Shown here piece by piece: positions 1 to 7,937 of a stretch of 10,371 nt of DNA; the stretch's first letter is position 1; each line of letters starts with the position of its first letter. Below the pieces are notes generated by a model. It worked only from the letters and a program-made list of their open reading frames with translations, did no database searches and was not told the DNA's origin. The position numbers and the translations under genes were made by a program. The stretch is from Xanthobacteraceae bacterium (GTDB taxonomy: Bacteria; Pseudomonadota; Alphaproteobacteria; Rhizobiales; Xanthobacteraceae), in assembly GCA_025929595.1 (NCBI GenBank), contig JAICQA010000062.1, positions 1 through 10,371 of the forward strand. The letters run 5' to 3'.

Positions 1-530
1 ATATCCTCGATATGTCGAAAATCGAGGCCGGGCGGCTTCGGCTCGATCTCGAGGATATGCACCTCGACTCGATCGTCGCCGAGGCGATGCGCGTGATGTC
101 GGTCAAGGCGGAAGAAAAGTGCATCCGCATCGATTCCGAGGTGGCTGCAAGCCTGTCGCTGCGCTGCGATCGGCGCGCGCTGAAGCAGATTCTCCTCAAC
201 CTGCTCGCCAATTCGGTGAAATTCACCGAGGAAGGGGGCCGTGTGGCCGTGCGCGCCAGGGAATCGCGCGGTTACGCCCTCCTCATGATCGAGGACTCCG
301 GCATCGGCATTTCGCGCGAGGCGCTGCGCCGCCTCGGGCGTCCGTTCGAGCAGGTGGAAAGCCACGTCACGAAAACGCATACCGGCTCCGGCCTCGGCCT
401 CGCCATCGCCAAGTCGCTCGTGGAACTGCATCGCGGCCAGATGCGCATTCGCTCGGTCGTCAATGTCGGCACGAGCGTGATCATCCGGCTGCCGCTCGAC
501 GGCCCGGCTGCCGCGCGCGAAGCGGCTTGA
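1..530 (+). CDS. PleC/DivJ-type sensor histidine kinase, C-terminal fragment (5' end outside window)
   Basis: This is the catalytic end of a histidine kinase, which transfers phosphate from ATP to its own histidine and on to a response regulator. The frame is open to the left edge (reading from base 3: ILDMSKIEAG), so the ATG at 12 is internal; ILDMSKIEAG is the typical end of the HisKA dimerisation domain. Counting from the Met at base 12, the HATPase domain shows the N box (ILLNLLANSVKF, N63/N67), the G1 box (EDSGIGIS, D95), an F box (RPFEQVES, about 110-117) and the G2 box (GSGLGLAIAKSL, 125-136). The run LGRPFEQVES...KTHTGSGLGLAIA resembles the PleC/DivJ/PdhS kinases of alphaproteobacterial cell-cycle control; that is a family impression from motifs. 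The phosphorylated His and any PAS or membrane sensor domains lie outside the window. Its stop is 12 bases from the stop of convergent glnE. Confidence 0.88.
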   Translation, partial: ILDMSKIEAGRLRLDLEDMHLDSIVAEAMRVMSVKAEEKCIRIDSEVAASLSLRCDRRALKQILLNLLANSVKFTEEGGRVAVRARESRGYALLMIEDSGIGISREALRRLGRPFEQVESHVTKTHTGSGLGLAIAKSLVELHRGQMRIRSVVNVGTSVIIRLPLDGPAAAREAA

Positions 531-542
531 AGAACCCGTCGA

Positions 543-3512
543 CTAATTCGCAGCCGCCGCCCCGCCGACAATCTTCTCGAACAGCTTCCGCACCTTTGCC
601 TGGGTCTCGATCAGATGCGCTTCGAGCGTCGCGAAGTCCGGCAGTTCGCCGGCGCGCGCGAGGAGAGCCAGCAGCCGCGGCCCGGCCGTCCTGGGATCGA
701 ACTTCGAGGTCAGACACAGGCGCAGGACCTGCGTCAGATCGTGATAGAGCGTGAAGGCCGCGCGCAGCGTGTCGGCGTCTTCTTTGGCGATCAGCTTCAG
801 GGATTGTGCGGCCTCCAGCACGCGCCCCGTATGGGTGTCGAGGATGGCGGGCGTCGTCACGGCGTGAACGAGCTGCAGATACTGCGCGATGAATTCGAGA
901 TCGACGAGGCCGCCGGCCGCGTATTTCAGGTCCCAGCGGTCATCCTCGCCCTTCTCTTCCGCGACGGCACCGCGCATTTCCGCTACGTCCCGCGCGACAA
1001 TGCCGGGATCCCGCTCTGCGCACAGGACTTCGCGGATCTCGCGCTCGACGCGGGCGCGGAAATCGGGCGGAGCCGACACCACGCGGGCGCGCGTGAGCGC
1101 CATGTGCTCCCAGGTCCACGCCTCCTCGCGCTGGTAAAGATGGAAACTTTCAAGCGAGGTCGCGACCGGTCCCGCGCGGCCCGAGGGACGCAGGCGCAGG
1201 TCGACGTCATAAAGCTTGCCGGCGTTGGTGGGGGTCGTCAGCGCGCTGATCAGCCGTTGCGTCAGCCGTGCGTAATATTGGCTCGCATGCAGCGGCCGCG
1301 CACCGTCGGACTCCGCACGTTCCGGCTCGTAGTCGTACAGCAGCAGCAGATCGAGGTCGGAGCCCGCGGTCATCTCGCTGCCGCCGAGCTTGCCGAGCGC
1401 TACTACCGCGGACTGCGCGCCCGGTACCTTGCCGTGCGCCGCCTGAAACCGCGCCTCGACCCAGCGATGTACGGCGCGAATTAGGATGTCGGCGAGCCGC
1501 GCGTAGAATTCGCCGGCGCGATTGGCGGAGATCGTGCCGGACAGGAGCCGCGCGCCGATCAGCACCTGATGCTCGCGGCCGAAGCGGCGGGTGAGATCGA
1601 GAAATTCCTCGTCGTTGGTCGCCTGTTTGAGCAGGCTGTCGAGGCGCTCGGTGAGCATTGCCTCCCCCGGCAGCGCGCCGAAAAAGGCCGGATCGAGCAG
1701 CCCGTCGAGCACCGAGGGCGACTGGGCGACGATTTCGCCGAGACGCGGCGCGGTGCCCAGGATCGTCGCGAGCAACTGCACGAGCGCCGGATGCGTGCGC
1801 AGCGCCGCGAGCAGCCGCACGGCACCGGGCAAGGCGGAGAAGAAGCGGTCGGCGGCGACGATGGCCGCGTCGGCATTGCCGGTGCGCGCGATCGCCACGA
1901 CGAAGGCGGGCGCGATTGCGGCGAGGTCCGCCTGCGCGGCTTCGGCGCGCAGCGGCCGGTGCGTGCCCTTCAGCCACTCGCGCACGAAATGGCTCGCGGC
2001 CAACGCATCCTTGAAGCCGAGCCGCTTCAGCGTTTCGATCGTCTCGCGGTCGTCGGCATCCGCCGGAAACTCCAGCTTGCCCTCGATAGCGGCGAGCGGC
2101 GGTGCGTCCTCGAACAGACTCGCGTAATGCGTCTGCACGCGGCGCAGATATTTTGTCAGCTCGGCGGCGAAGGCGTCGCGAGTTTCATAGCCGAAGAAGC
2201 GCGCGAAACGTTCCAGCGCCTCCGGTTCCTCGGGCAATGTATGGGTCTGCTCGTCCGCGACTTCCTGGATGCGGTGCTCGACCCGGCGCAGAAAGAGGTA
2301 GGCCTCCTTCAACTCGTCGCGTGCTTCACCGGTAATCCACTTCTCCTCGGCCAGGGCGTCGAGCGTCGGGAGCGTCTCGCGTCCGCGCAGATTCTGCGCG
2401 CGGCCGCCGGCAATCAATTGCTGCGTCTGCACGAAAAACTCGATCTCGCGGATGCCGCCGCGTCCGAGCTTGACGTTATGGCCCTCGACCGCGATCTCCT
2501 CGTGTCCGCGAAAGGCGTGCATCTGCCGCTTCATGTCGTGCACGTCGGCGATCGCGGCATGATCGAGATAACGGCGCCAGACGAAGGGCGAGATATCCTT
2601 CAGGTAACGCTCGCCCGCCTTCGCGTCGCCCGCAATGACGCGCGCCTTGATCATGGCGGCGCGTTCCCATGTCTGGCCGACACGCTCGTAGTAGTCGAGT
2701 GCGGCGTCGGTCGCGACCGCGATCTGCGTCGAGCCCGGGTCGGGACGCAGCCGCAGGTCGACGCGGAAGACGTAGCCGTCGGGGGTGCGGTCCTGCAGGA
2801 AGCGCACAAGATCGCGTGTGAGCCGGACGAAAAAGGATGACGGCTCAAGTCCACGCTCGAGCGGCGCGTCGCGTTCATAGAGGACGATCAGGTCGATGTC
2901 GCTCGAATAGTTGAGTTCGCCCGCGCCGAGCTTGCCCATGCCGAGCACGAAGTAACCGGAGCCCTTGCCCGGTTGCTCCCCATCAGGGAGGCGTATTTTT
3001 CGCGCCTCGTGCGCCGCGCGCAGGAGATAATCGACCGAAGAATTGATCGCCGTGTCGGCGATCCGTGTCAGCGCGTTCGTCACCTCGCCCACCGTCCACA
3101 CGCAACCGATATCGCAGAGCGCGACCAGGAGCGCCGCCTCGCGCCGCATGAGGCGCAATGCCCGCATGACCGCGTCATCATCCTTCGCGGCGCGCACGGC
3201 TGTGCCCGCCGTCTCGACGATGCGGTCGAGGCTTGCTTCGGGCGATCGTTCGAGAAGGCCGGCCAAGGTCCCCGGCTCGGCGCGTGCGATGTCCCACAGA
3301 AACGGCGAGCCGTCGGCAATGCCTTCGATCAGCGCGCGAGCGGGCGACTGCGGAGCGAGCACCGCCGTCAGCCGGGCGCCCATCTTCTTGTCGAACCGGA
3401 GAAGATCGTTGAACCGTTCGCGCGCGGCTTCCGCGTCATTCAGAAGCGGCGCCGCGCGCACGCGGCCGGCAAGTGGTGCGGCTGCCGGCTCGGCCTCGAT
3501 TCTGGTCGCCAT
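543..3512 (-). CDS. glnE: bifunctional glutamine synthetase adenylyltransferase / adenylyl-removing enzyme
   Basis: GlnE (ATase) adenylylates glutamine synthetase to switch it off when nitrogen is plentiful and removes the AMP when nitrogen is scarce, under control of PII and glutamine in the cytoplasm. The 989-residue protein has the expected two-nucleotidyltransferase layout (E. coli protein about 946 residues). The N-terminal deadenylylase domain has GMGKLGAGELNYSSDIDL at 191-208 (D205, D207) with VDLRLRP at 251-257 (D252). The C-terminal adenylylase domain has VALGKLGGSEM at 704-714, SDLDL at 718-722 (D719, D721) and VDLRLRPSG at 770-778 (D771). Each half is followed by a partner helix region (GRGGIREIEFFVQ near 350-362; AAGGLVDLEFIAQ near 865-877). 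All metal-binding carboxylates are present, so both activities look intact. The ATG at 3512 is preceded by the Shine-Dalgarno-like AAAGGCGAGG. It starts 31 bases after the sensor kinase stop, suggesting co-transcription. It converges with the PleC-like kinase. Confidence 0.97.
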   Translation of the reverse strand: MATRIEAEPAAAPLAGRVRAAPLLNDAEAARERFNDLLRFDKKMGARLTAVLAPQSPARALIEGIADGSPFLWDIARAEPGTLAGLLERSPEASLDRIVETAGTAVRAAKDDDAVMRALRLMRREAALLVALCDIGCVWTVGEVTNALTRIADTAINSSVDYLLRAAHEARKIRLPDGEQPGKGSGYFVLGMGKLGAGELNYSSDIDLIVLYERDAPLERGLEPSSFFVRLTRDLVRFLQDRTPDGYVFRVDLRLRPDPGSTQIAVATDAALDYYERVGQTWERAAMIKARVIAGDAKAGERYLKDISPFVWRRYLDHAAIADVHDMKRQMHAFRGHEEIAVEGHNVKLGRGGIREIEFFVQTQQLIAGGRAQNLRGRETLPTLDALAEEKWITGEARDELKEAYLFLRRVEHRIQEVADEQTHTLPEEPEALERFARFFGYETRDAFAAELTKYLRRVQTHYASLFEDAPPLAAIEGKLEFPADADDRETIETLKRLGFKDALAASHFVREWLKGTHRPLRAEAAQADLAAIAPAFVVAIARTGNADAAIVAADRFFSALPGAVRLLAALRTHPALVQLLATILGTAPRLGEIVAQSPSVLDGLLDPAFFGALPGEAMLTERLDSLLKQATNDEEFLDLTRRFGREHQVLIGARLLSGTISANRAGEFYARLADILIRAVHRWVEARFQAAHGKVPGAQSAVVALGKLGGSEMTAGSDLDLLLLYDYEPERAESDGARPLHASQYYARLTQRLISALTTPTNAGKLYDVDLRLRPSGRAGPVATSLESFHLYQREEAWTWEHMALTRARVVSAPPDFRARVEREIREVLCAERDPGIVARDVAEMRGAVAEEKGEDDRWDLKYAAGGLVDLEFIAQYLQLVHAVTTPAILDTHTGRVLEAAQSLKLIAKEDADTLRAAFTLYHDLTQVLRLCLTSKFDPRTAGPRLLALLARAGELPDFATLEAHLIETQAKVRKLFEKIVGGAAAAN

Positions 3513-3543
3513 GCCTCGCCTTTGAACAATCCCGAACGGATGC

Positions 3544-4932
3544 TTAGCGCGGCTGGCCCGGAATCGCGAGGGTCACGCGAAGGCCCGGCGCGTTGTCCTC
3601 GAGGCGCAGCTCGCCGCCGTGCAGACGCGCGACGGCGGCCGCCAGCGACAGGCCGAGGCCGGCGCCGGGACGCGAGCGGCTCGCTTCGAGACGCACAAAG
3701 CGTTCAAGCACGCGGGTCCGGTCTGCCTCGGGAATTCCGGGTCCGCGGTCGGAGACTATGAAGAGGACGCGCGAGCCATCGGCCCGCGCCTCGATCGTCA
3801 CGTCGCCTGCGCCGCTTTCCGCCGGCTCGCCGTGCTTGATCGCGTTGTCAAGGAGATTGGCGAGCGCCTGCCCGACCAGCTCACGATTGCCGTGCGCCGG
3901 CAGCGGCGGTGCCGCCTTGACGACGAGCGACAGTCCCTTTTCTTCGGCGAGCGGCTCGTACAGCTCGGCGACGCTTTGCGCGGCTTCCGCCGCGTCGAAA
4001 TCGACCATGTGCGAGCGCACCTCGCCCGCCTCGGCGCGCGAGATCATCAGCAGCGCGTCGAAGGTGCGGATGAGCGCGTCCGATTCCTCGATCGTTGCTT
4101 CGAGCGCCGAACGATAGTCGCTCTCGTTCCTGGCGCTGCGCAACGCCTCTTCAGCCTGATTGCGCAGCCGCGTTAGCGGCGTTTTCAGGTCGTGCGCGAT
4201 ATTGTCGGATACGTGCTTCACGCCCGCCATCAGCCCTTCGATGCGTTCAAGCATTGCATTGAGACTGTTGGCGAGCCGGTCGAACTCGTCGCCCGATCCC
4301 GCGACCGGAAGACGGCCGGTGAGGTCGCCGGTCATGATGCGCTCGCTGGTGGCGGTCATGCCGTCGATGCGTTTCAGCACACGGCGCGCGATGAACAGGG
4401 CGCCCGCGATGCCCATCACGACGATGACAAGGAGCGCCCAACGCGCGGGCGCGGCCAGAATCTGACGCAGGCGGTCGCGCTCTTCGAAATCGCGGCCGAC
4501 CAGCAGCCGGAAACCGCCGGGCAGGACGGAGAGGCGCACGAGCGCCCTGCTCTCATGCGTCACGTCGCGGTCCTCGGCGCGGCGGTAGGAAATCTCCGAC
4601 CAGCCGGGGCGGTCGAGCACGCGCGAGGGCACCTGCACGTTGCCGACGATCGAGGCACCGGCAAAGGTGGTGAGGAGATAGAGATTGGAGCCCGGCTGCT
4701 GCGCTCTCGCTTCCACCACGTCGACCAGCCGGTTGATGCCGCCGATGCGGAACTGCTCCTGCAGGCTGTTCATCTCGGCGTCCACCGTCTCGGTGATCTG
4801 CGAGACGACGAGATTCTGCGTATGCCGCGCCAGATAGGCGATGACGCCGGCCGAGAAGATTGCAAAAATGATGAGATAGACGGCGACGATCTTGAACGCC
4901 GTCGTGCGTATTAACTTACCGAGCGCCGTCAC
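3544..4932 (-). CDS. inner-membrane sensor histidine kinase (HAMP-HisKA-HATPase)
   Basis: This is the sensor half of a two-component pair with the regulator just upstream. The 462-residue protein has the standard order. Transmembrane helix 1 is at about 14-34, a periplasmic sensor segment at about 36-163, and transmembrane helix 2 at about 164-184. A HAMP linker (about 185-235, with GDEFDRLANSLNAML) follows. HisKA has NIAHDLKTPLTRL with phospho-acceptor H247. HATPase has ALANLLDNAIKHG (N363), DRGPGIPE (D395) and GAGLGLSLAAAVARLHGG (from 423). All catalytic boxes are intact. The only sensible start is GTG at 4932, which overlaps the regulator's last 17 bases and implies translational coupling. 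The ligand cannot be read from the sequence. Linkage to degP upstream suggests envelope sensing and linkage to glnE downstream suggests nitrogen, but neither is shown. The specific family (CpxA, TctE or QseC type) is not resolved. Confidence 0.93.
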   Translation of the reverse strand: MTALGKLIRTTAFKIVAVYLIIFAIFSAGVIAYLARHTQNLVVSQITETVDAEMNSLQEQFRIGGINRLVDVVEARAQQPGSNLYLLTTFAGASIVGNVQVPSRVLDRPGWSEISYRRAEDRDVTHESRALVRLSVLPGGFRLLVGRDFEERDRLRQILAAPARWALLVIVVMGIAGALFIARRVLKRIDGMTATSERIMTGDLTGRLPVAGSGDEFDRLANSLNAMLERIEGLMAGVKHVSDNIAHDLKTPLTRLRNQAEEALRSARNESDYRSALEATIEESDALIRTFDALLMISRAEAGEVRSHMVDFDAAEAAQSVAELYEPLAEEKGLSLVVKAAPPLPAHGNRELVGQALANLLDNAIKHGEPAESGAGDVTIEARADGSRVLFIVSDRGPGIPEADRTRVLERFVRLEASRSRPGAGLGLSLAAAVARLHGGELRLEDNAPGLRVTLAIPGQPR

Positions 4933-5596
4933 GGATCATGTATCCCGCGCCGCGCACAGTATGAAGCAACGCGCAGTCAAAGCCTTTGTCGACCTTGGCG
5001 CGCAGCCGGGAGACGTGGACGTCGATCACGTTGGTCTGCGGGTCGAAGTGATAGTCCCAGACGTTTTCAAGCAGCATGGTGCGGGTCACGACCTGCCCGG
5101 CATGCCTCATAAGATATTCGAGCAGGCGGAATTCGCGGGGCTGGAGCGGAATGTCCTTGCCGCCGCGCGTCACGCGATGCGAAAGGCGATCCAGCTCCAG
5201 ATCGCCGACACGATAGACCGTGTCGCCGGACTGCTGCGTCGTGCGGCGCGTGAGCGCCTCGATGCGCGCGAGCAGTTCTGAAAATGCGTAGGGCTTCGCC
5301 AGATAGTCGTCGCCGCCGGCGCGCAGGCCCGTCACGCGGTCGTCGACCTGGCCGAGTGCCGAGAGAATAAGGACGGGCGTCTTGTCGCCGCGCGCGCGCA
5401 GTTCGGAAATCACCGACAGGCCGTCGCGCTTGGGCAACATGCGGTCGACCACCAGCACGTCGAAATCGCCGCCCTGGGCGAGCGCCAGCCCCTCCTCGCC
5501 GTCCCTGGCCAATTCGGCCATGTGACCGGCTTCGTGCAGGGCCTTGCGCAGATATTCGGCGGCCTCGCGGTCGTCCTCGACGATCAGGAGTCGCAT
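4916..5596 (-). CDS. OmpR/PhoB-family response regulator
   Basis: This is a DNA-binding response regulator, partner of the overlapping sensor kinase. Starting at the ATG at 5596 the protein has 226 residues, normal for the family. The receiver domain (1-115) has the acidic pair D8/D9, phospho-acceptor D51 in VVDRMLP, S79 in LILSALG and K101 in AKPYAF. A short linker leads to a winged-helix DNA-binding domain (about 125-225), with the family signatures LQPREFRLLEYLM and TNVIDVHVSRLRAKVD ending in VRGAGYMI. The frame extends upstream to an ATG at 5644, which has GAGGG a few bases before it, and to a TTG at 5662. I chose 5596 because MRLLIVEDD is the usual N-terminus and GAGG precedes it. The longer 242-residue form from 5644 remains possible. 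It lies downstream of degP behind a strong hairpin, so it may be expressed by partial read-through or from its own promoter. Confidence 0.94.
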   Translation of the reverse strand: MRLLIVEDDREAAEYLRKALHEAGHMAELARDGEEGLALAQGGDFDVLVVDRMLPKRDGLSVISELRARGDKTPVLILSALGQVDDRVTGLRAGGDDYLAKPYAFSELLARIEALTRRTTQQSGDTVYRVGDLELDRLSHRVTRGGKDIPLQPREFRLLEYLMRHAGQVVTRTMLLENVWDYHFDPQTNVIDVHVSRLRAKVDKGFDCALLHTVRGAGYMIRDGAR

Positions 5597-5667
5597 CTCG
5601 CCTCGTCCGGCGGGAGTGGGATTCGCGGCAGCACTATCGCGCATGAGAGGCCCTCGGTCCAAGAAAT

Positions 5668-5695
5668 GGGCGGGAGGTTTTTACACCTCCCGCCC
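5668..5695 (-). terminator. hairpin terminator downstream of degP
   Basis: A perfect 11-base inverted repeat, GGGCGGGAGGT (5668-5678) and ACCTCCCGCCC (5685-5695), encloses a 6-base loop. Read on the - strand, the stem is followed by ATTTCTT, a modest U-rich tail. This fits an intrinsic terminator or attenuator after degP. It lies 58 bases past the degP stop and directly upstream of the response regulator, so it probably sets how much degP transcription continues into the two-component genes. The stem is clear; termination efficiency is inferred and the tail is not ideal. Confidence 0.75.
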
Positions 5696-5752
5696 TGGGA
5701 TACCGGCGACGGCAGGGGGCGACGGGGCCGCCACCAGATCCCTAGCTCTGCA

Positions 5753-7306
5753 TCAGCCCTTCGCTACCGGCAGGGTGATGAAGCGGCTGTTGTTCTCGCG
5801 CTTCATGCGCACGAGGACATTGGATTTGTTGTCCTTGCGCGCGGCGCCGACCGCGTCGCGGACTTCGGCGGGCGTCGAGACCTTCTTGCCGCCGATTTCA
5901 AGAATGACGTCGCCGGACTGCATGCCGCGTTCGGCGGCGGGGCCGTTCGGCGCCACTTCGGTGACGACGACGCCTTCGGAGCCCGCACCCGCGACGGAGT
6001 TGGCGGGAGCCAGCGTCAGGCCGAGTTGCGGCTGGTTGAGCCCTTCCTCGGACTTGTCGCCGCGACGTTCCTGCTTCTGCTTGGCAGCGACCTGATCGGG
6101 AAGCTTCGCAAGCTCGACGCTCACCGTACGCTCCTTGCCGTCGCGCATGACCTTGAGCTGGACCTTGGCGCCGGGCTGCTTGGAGGCGATGCGGCGCGAC
6201 AGATCGCGGGCATCCTTCAGGCTCTCGCCGTCGACCGCGAGGATTGCGTCGCCGACCTCAATGCCGGCCTTGGCTGCGGGCGTGCCTTCCTGCACTTCCG
6301 CAACAAGGGCGCCACCCTCCTCCTTCAGGCTGAGGCTGTCGGCGATTTCCTTGGTGATCGGCTGAATCTGCACGCCGACATAGCCGCGCGTGACGGTGCC
6401 GGTCTCGCGCAATTCGTTGACGATGCGGTTGACGTTCTCCGCCGGGATCGCGAAGGCGATGCCGACATTGCCGCCCGACGGCGACACGATCGCGGTGTTC
6501 ACGCCGATTACTTCGCCGGCGAGATTGAACGTCGGGCCGCCCGAGTTGCCGCGGTTCACCGCCGCGTCGATCTGGAGGAAGTCGTCATAGACGTTCGCGC
6601 CGATGTCGCGGCCACGGGCCGAGACGATACCAGCGGTCACGGTGCCGCCGAGGCCGAACGGATTGCCGACCGCGAGCACCCAGTCGCCGACGCGCGGCGC
6701 GTTGGCGCCGAACTTGACCCACGGGAAGTCGTTCTTGCCCTCGACCTTCAGGAGCGCGAGGTCGGTGCGTGGATCGGTGCCCACGACCTTGGCGGCGAAT
6801 GTCTTGCCGTCGTTGGTGGTGATCTCAACCTCGGTCGACTTGTCGACGACATGGTTGTTCGTCACGACATAGCCGTCGGCCGAGATGAAGAAGCCGGAGC
6901 CTTGACCCTGCGCACGGCGCGGGCCACGCGGACCGGGACCCTGACGGAAATTCGGACCGTCGCGATCGCCGAAGAAGCGCTTGAAGAACTCTTCCATCTG
7001 CGGCGGGATGTTTTCGCGGCCAAAACGCTCAAGCCCCTCGAGGTTCGAGGAGGAACGCGGCTCTTCCATCTTCACGCGTACGCTGACAACGGCCGGGCTC
7101 ACGCGCTCGACCACATCGGCGAACGACATCTGAGTGGCGGACCGCTCGGTGGAAATCTGGGCAAGCGCGGGAGTCAGTGCCTGCGGCACGATCTGGCCGG
7201 CGGCAAAGCCGGCAATGGCTACGCCGACGGCGCCGGCGAGCAGGGCGGACTTGCGGCGGCGCAGGAAGCTGCCGGTCCGGGTGGTGGCGTTATCCTCACG
7301 GTTCAT
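5753..7306 (-). CDS. degP: DegP/HtrA (Do-like) periplasmic serine protease with two PDZ domains
   Basis: DegP degrades and chaperones misfolded proteins in the periplasm. From the ATG at 7306 (MNREDNATTR) the protein has 517 residues. The N-terminus has a basic stretch (RRRK, 16-19) and a hydrophobic core (21-37) ending near PALAQ at 46-50, consistent with an export signal or signal anchor. The protease domain carries the full catalytic triad: H152 in VVTNNHVVD, D182 in DPRTDLALLKVEG and S255 in NRGNSGGP. PDZ1 is about 305-400 (starting GYVGVQIQPI) and PDZ2 about 425-510 (from LGLTLAPAN). The start at 7306 was chosen because GGAGAA lies about ten bases upstream and the signal sequence follows. 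The frame stays open to an ATG at 7399, but that 31-residue extension lacks a ribosome binding site and would bury the signal. It is 121 bases downstream of ccmH and ends before a hairpin terminator. Confidence 0.95.
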   Translation of the reverse strand: MNREDNATTRTGSFLRRRKSALLAGAVGVAIAGFAAGQIVPQALTPALAQISTERSATQMSFADVVERVSPAVVSVRVKMEEPRSSSNLEGLERFGRENIPPQMEEFFKRFFGDRDGPNFRQGPGPRGPRRAQGQGSGFFISADGYVVTNNHVVDKSTEVEITTNDGKTFAAKVVGTDPRTDLALLKVEGKNDFPWVKFGANAPRVGDWVLAVGNPFGLGGTVTAGIVSARGRDIGANVYDDFLQIDAAVNRGNSGGPTFNLAGEVIGVNTAIVSPSGGNVGIAFAIPAENVNRIVNELRETGTVTRGYVGVQIQPITKEIADSLSLKEEGGALVAEVQEGTPAAKAGIEVGDAILAVDGESLKDARDLSRRIASKQPGAKVQLKVMRDGKERTVSVELAKLPDQVAAKQKQERRGDKSEEGLNQPQLGLTLAPANSVAGAGSEGVVVTEVAPNGPAAERGMQSGDVILEIGGKKVSTPAEVRDAVGAARKDNKSNVLVRMKRENNSRFITLPVAKG

Positions 7307-7427
7307 CACGTTACGTTCTCCGCTCTGAATTTCGATTGCCTGTTTGGCAGGCTCGCGGAGACATATAGGAGGGGGTGCGTTACGGCGCCCTCTCCGCATA
7401 ATTACAAGTTGGTAACGTGCGGGATTC
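7307..7427. other. ccmH-degP intergenic region
   Basis: These 121 bases separate the ccmH stop from the chosen degP start. The only clear signal is the GGAGAA ribosome binding site for degP. Also visible are a small GCCTG/CAGGC hairpin (7338-7352) in the degP leader, the - strand run CCTATAT (7369-7363), which resembles an alphaproteobacterial heat-shock -10 element, and CTTG at 7408-7405. The spacing between the last two is about 35 bases, too long for one promoter, so no promoter is called. No strong terminator for ccmH is visible. Confidence 0.4.
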
Positions 7428-7892
7428 TCACACTTTGTTGTTCTTTTCCAGAAGCGCCGACAGGCGGCGCCTTTCTTCGTCGCTCAGCGGCGCCGCCGCG
7501 GGCGCGCGGCGACGGAGTGCGAGTACGATGCCGCCGACGCCCGCGATCAATACCAGAACGGGAACGGCCCAAAGCAACCATGTGCGCGGCGAAAAGCGCG
7601 GCTCCAGCAGAATGAATTCGCCATAGCGCGCGACGAGAAATTCGCGCACCTCGGCATCGCTGTCGCCGTGCTTGATTCTCTCCCGCACGAGCAGGCGCAG
7701 ATCGCGAGCGAGCGGCGCGTTCGATTCGTCGATCGATTCATTCTGGCAGACCATGCAGCGCAAGGTCTGCGACAACGCGCGGGCGCGTGCCTCAAGCGCG
7801 GGGTCCTTCAGGATTTCATCGGGCTCGACGGCGAGTGCCTGCGCGGAGAGCGCCGCCGACAACCACAGCAGAACGATAAACCGCTTTACCAA
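7428..7892 (-). CDS. ccmH: cytochrome c maturation protein CcmH/CycL (short form), TTG start
   Basis: CcmH is a membrane-anchored periplasmic thiol protein that handles the CXXCH cysteines of apocytochrome c during heme ligation, working with CcmF. The 154-residue protein has a signal peptide (about 1-21, VLLWLSAALSAQALA), the redox motif LRCMVCQNESI (C46, C49), the conserved region DLRLLVRERI...FLVARYGEFILLEPRF, and a C-terminal transmembrane helix (about 103-126) followed by a short charged tail. The length matches the one-domain CycL of rhizobia, where the CcmI part is a separate gene (cycH). The start is unusual: the frame upstream holds no ATG or GTG before a stop, leaving TTG at 7892 preceded by AAGGCAGG. 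It lies 738 bases from the ccmF stop because a toxin-antitoxin pair on the other strand sits between them. The mature protein looks intact. The odd start may be a result of that insertion. Confidence 0.93.
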   Translation of the reverse strand: MVKRFIVLLWLSAALSAQALAVEPDEILKDPALEARARALSQTLRCMVCQNESIDESNAPLARDLRLLVRERIKHGDSDAEVREFLVARYGEFILLEPRFSPRTWLLWAVPVLVLIAGVGGIVLALRRRAPAAAPLSDEERRRLSALLEKNNKV

Positions 7893-7906
7893 TGGACGCG
7901 CCTGCC

Positions 7907-7937
7907 TTGACCAAATTATCGCATTATGCGATATATC
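7907..7937 (+). promoter_or_regulatory. candidate promoter of the toxin-antitoxin pair
   Basis: TTGACC (7907-7912) matches the -35 consensus at five of six positions. The best following -10 is TATATC (7932-7937, four of six) with a long 19-base spacer; GATATA (7930-7935) at 17 bases is weaker. Transcription would begin close to the ATG at 7941, with almost no leader. This agrees with the absence of a ribosome binding site before either toxin ATG. The region overlaps the palindrome at 7917-7933. It is a by-eye assignment. Confidence 0.4.
7917..7933. promoter_or_regulatory. 17-base perfect palindrome, likely antitoxin operator
   Basis: TATCGCAT and ATGCGATA flank a single T, giving a perfect inverted repeat with 8-base arms. 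It lies just upstream of the probable toxin start (7941), between the candidate -35 and -10, and overlaps the first ATG at 7926. This position and symmetry are what is expected of the site where a dimeric HTH antitoxin represses its own operon. It is also only 24 bases from the TTG start of divergent ccmH, and overlaps GATAAT (- strand, 7920-7915), a possible -10 for ccmH. Confidence 0.65.

Noticed and set aside
522..557. GCGGCT / AGCCGC inverted repeat between the left-edge kinase and glnE as a shared terminator
   Set aside because: It has only a 6-base stem with a 24-base loop and no U-tract.
1569..2840. A 423-codon + strand frame opposite glnE
   Set aside because: It is a shadow of glnE with no domain signatures.
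7304..7399. Longer degP start at the ATG at 7399
   Set aside because: There is no ribosome binding site there, and the extra 31 residues would precede and disrupt a normal export signal. GGAGAA supports 7306.
7363..7408. Heat-shock-type promoter for degP (CTTG ... CCTATAT on the - strand)
   Set aside because: The elements are about 35 bases apart, roughly double the required spacing, and no -35 match sits at the right distance.
7307..7419. CACGTTAC (7307-7314) and GTAACGTG (7412-7419) as a possible operator pair in front of degP
   Set aside because: The arms are 97 bases apart and one lies next to the degP start. There is no nearby promoter to connect them, so a chance match is more likely.
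5522..7615. A 697-codon open frame on the + strand opposite degP
   Set aside because: It is an antisense shadow of a fully motif-supported degP in GC-rich DNA. It has no recognisable domains and no convincing start.
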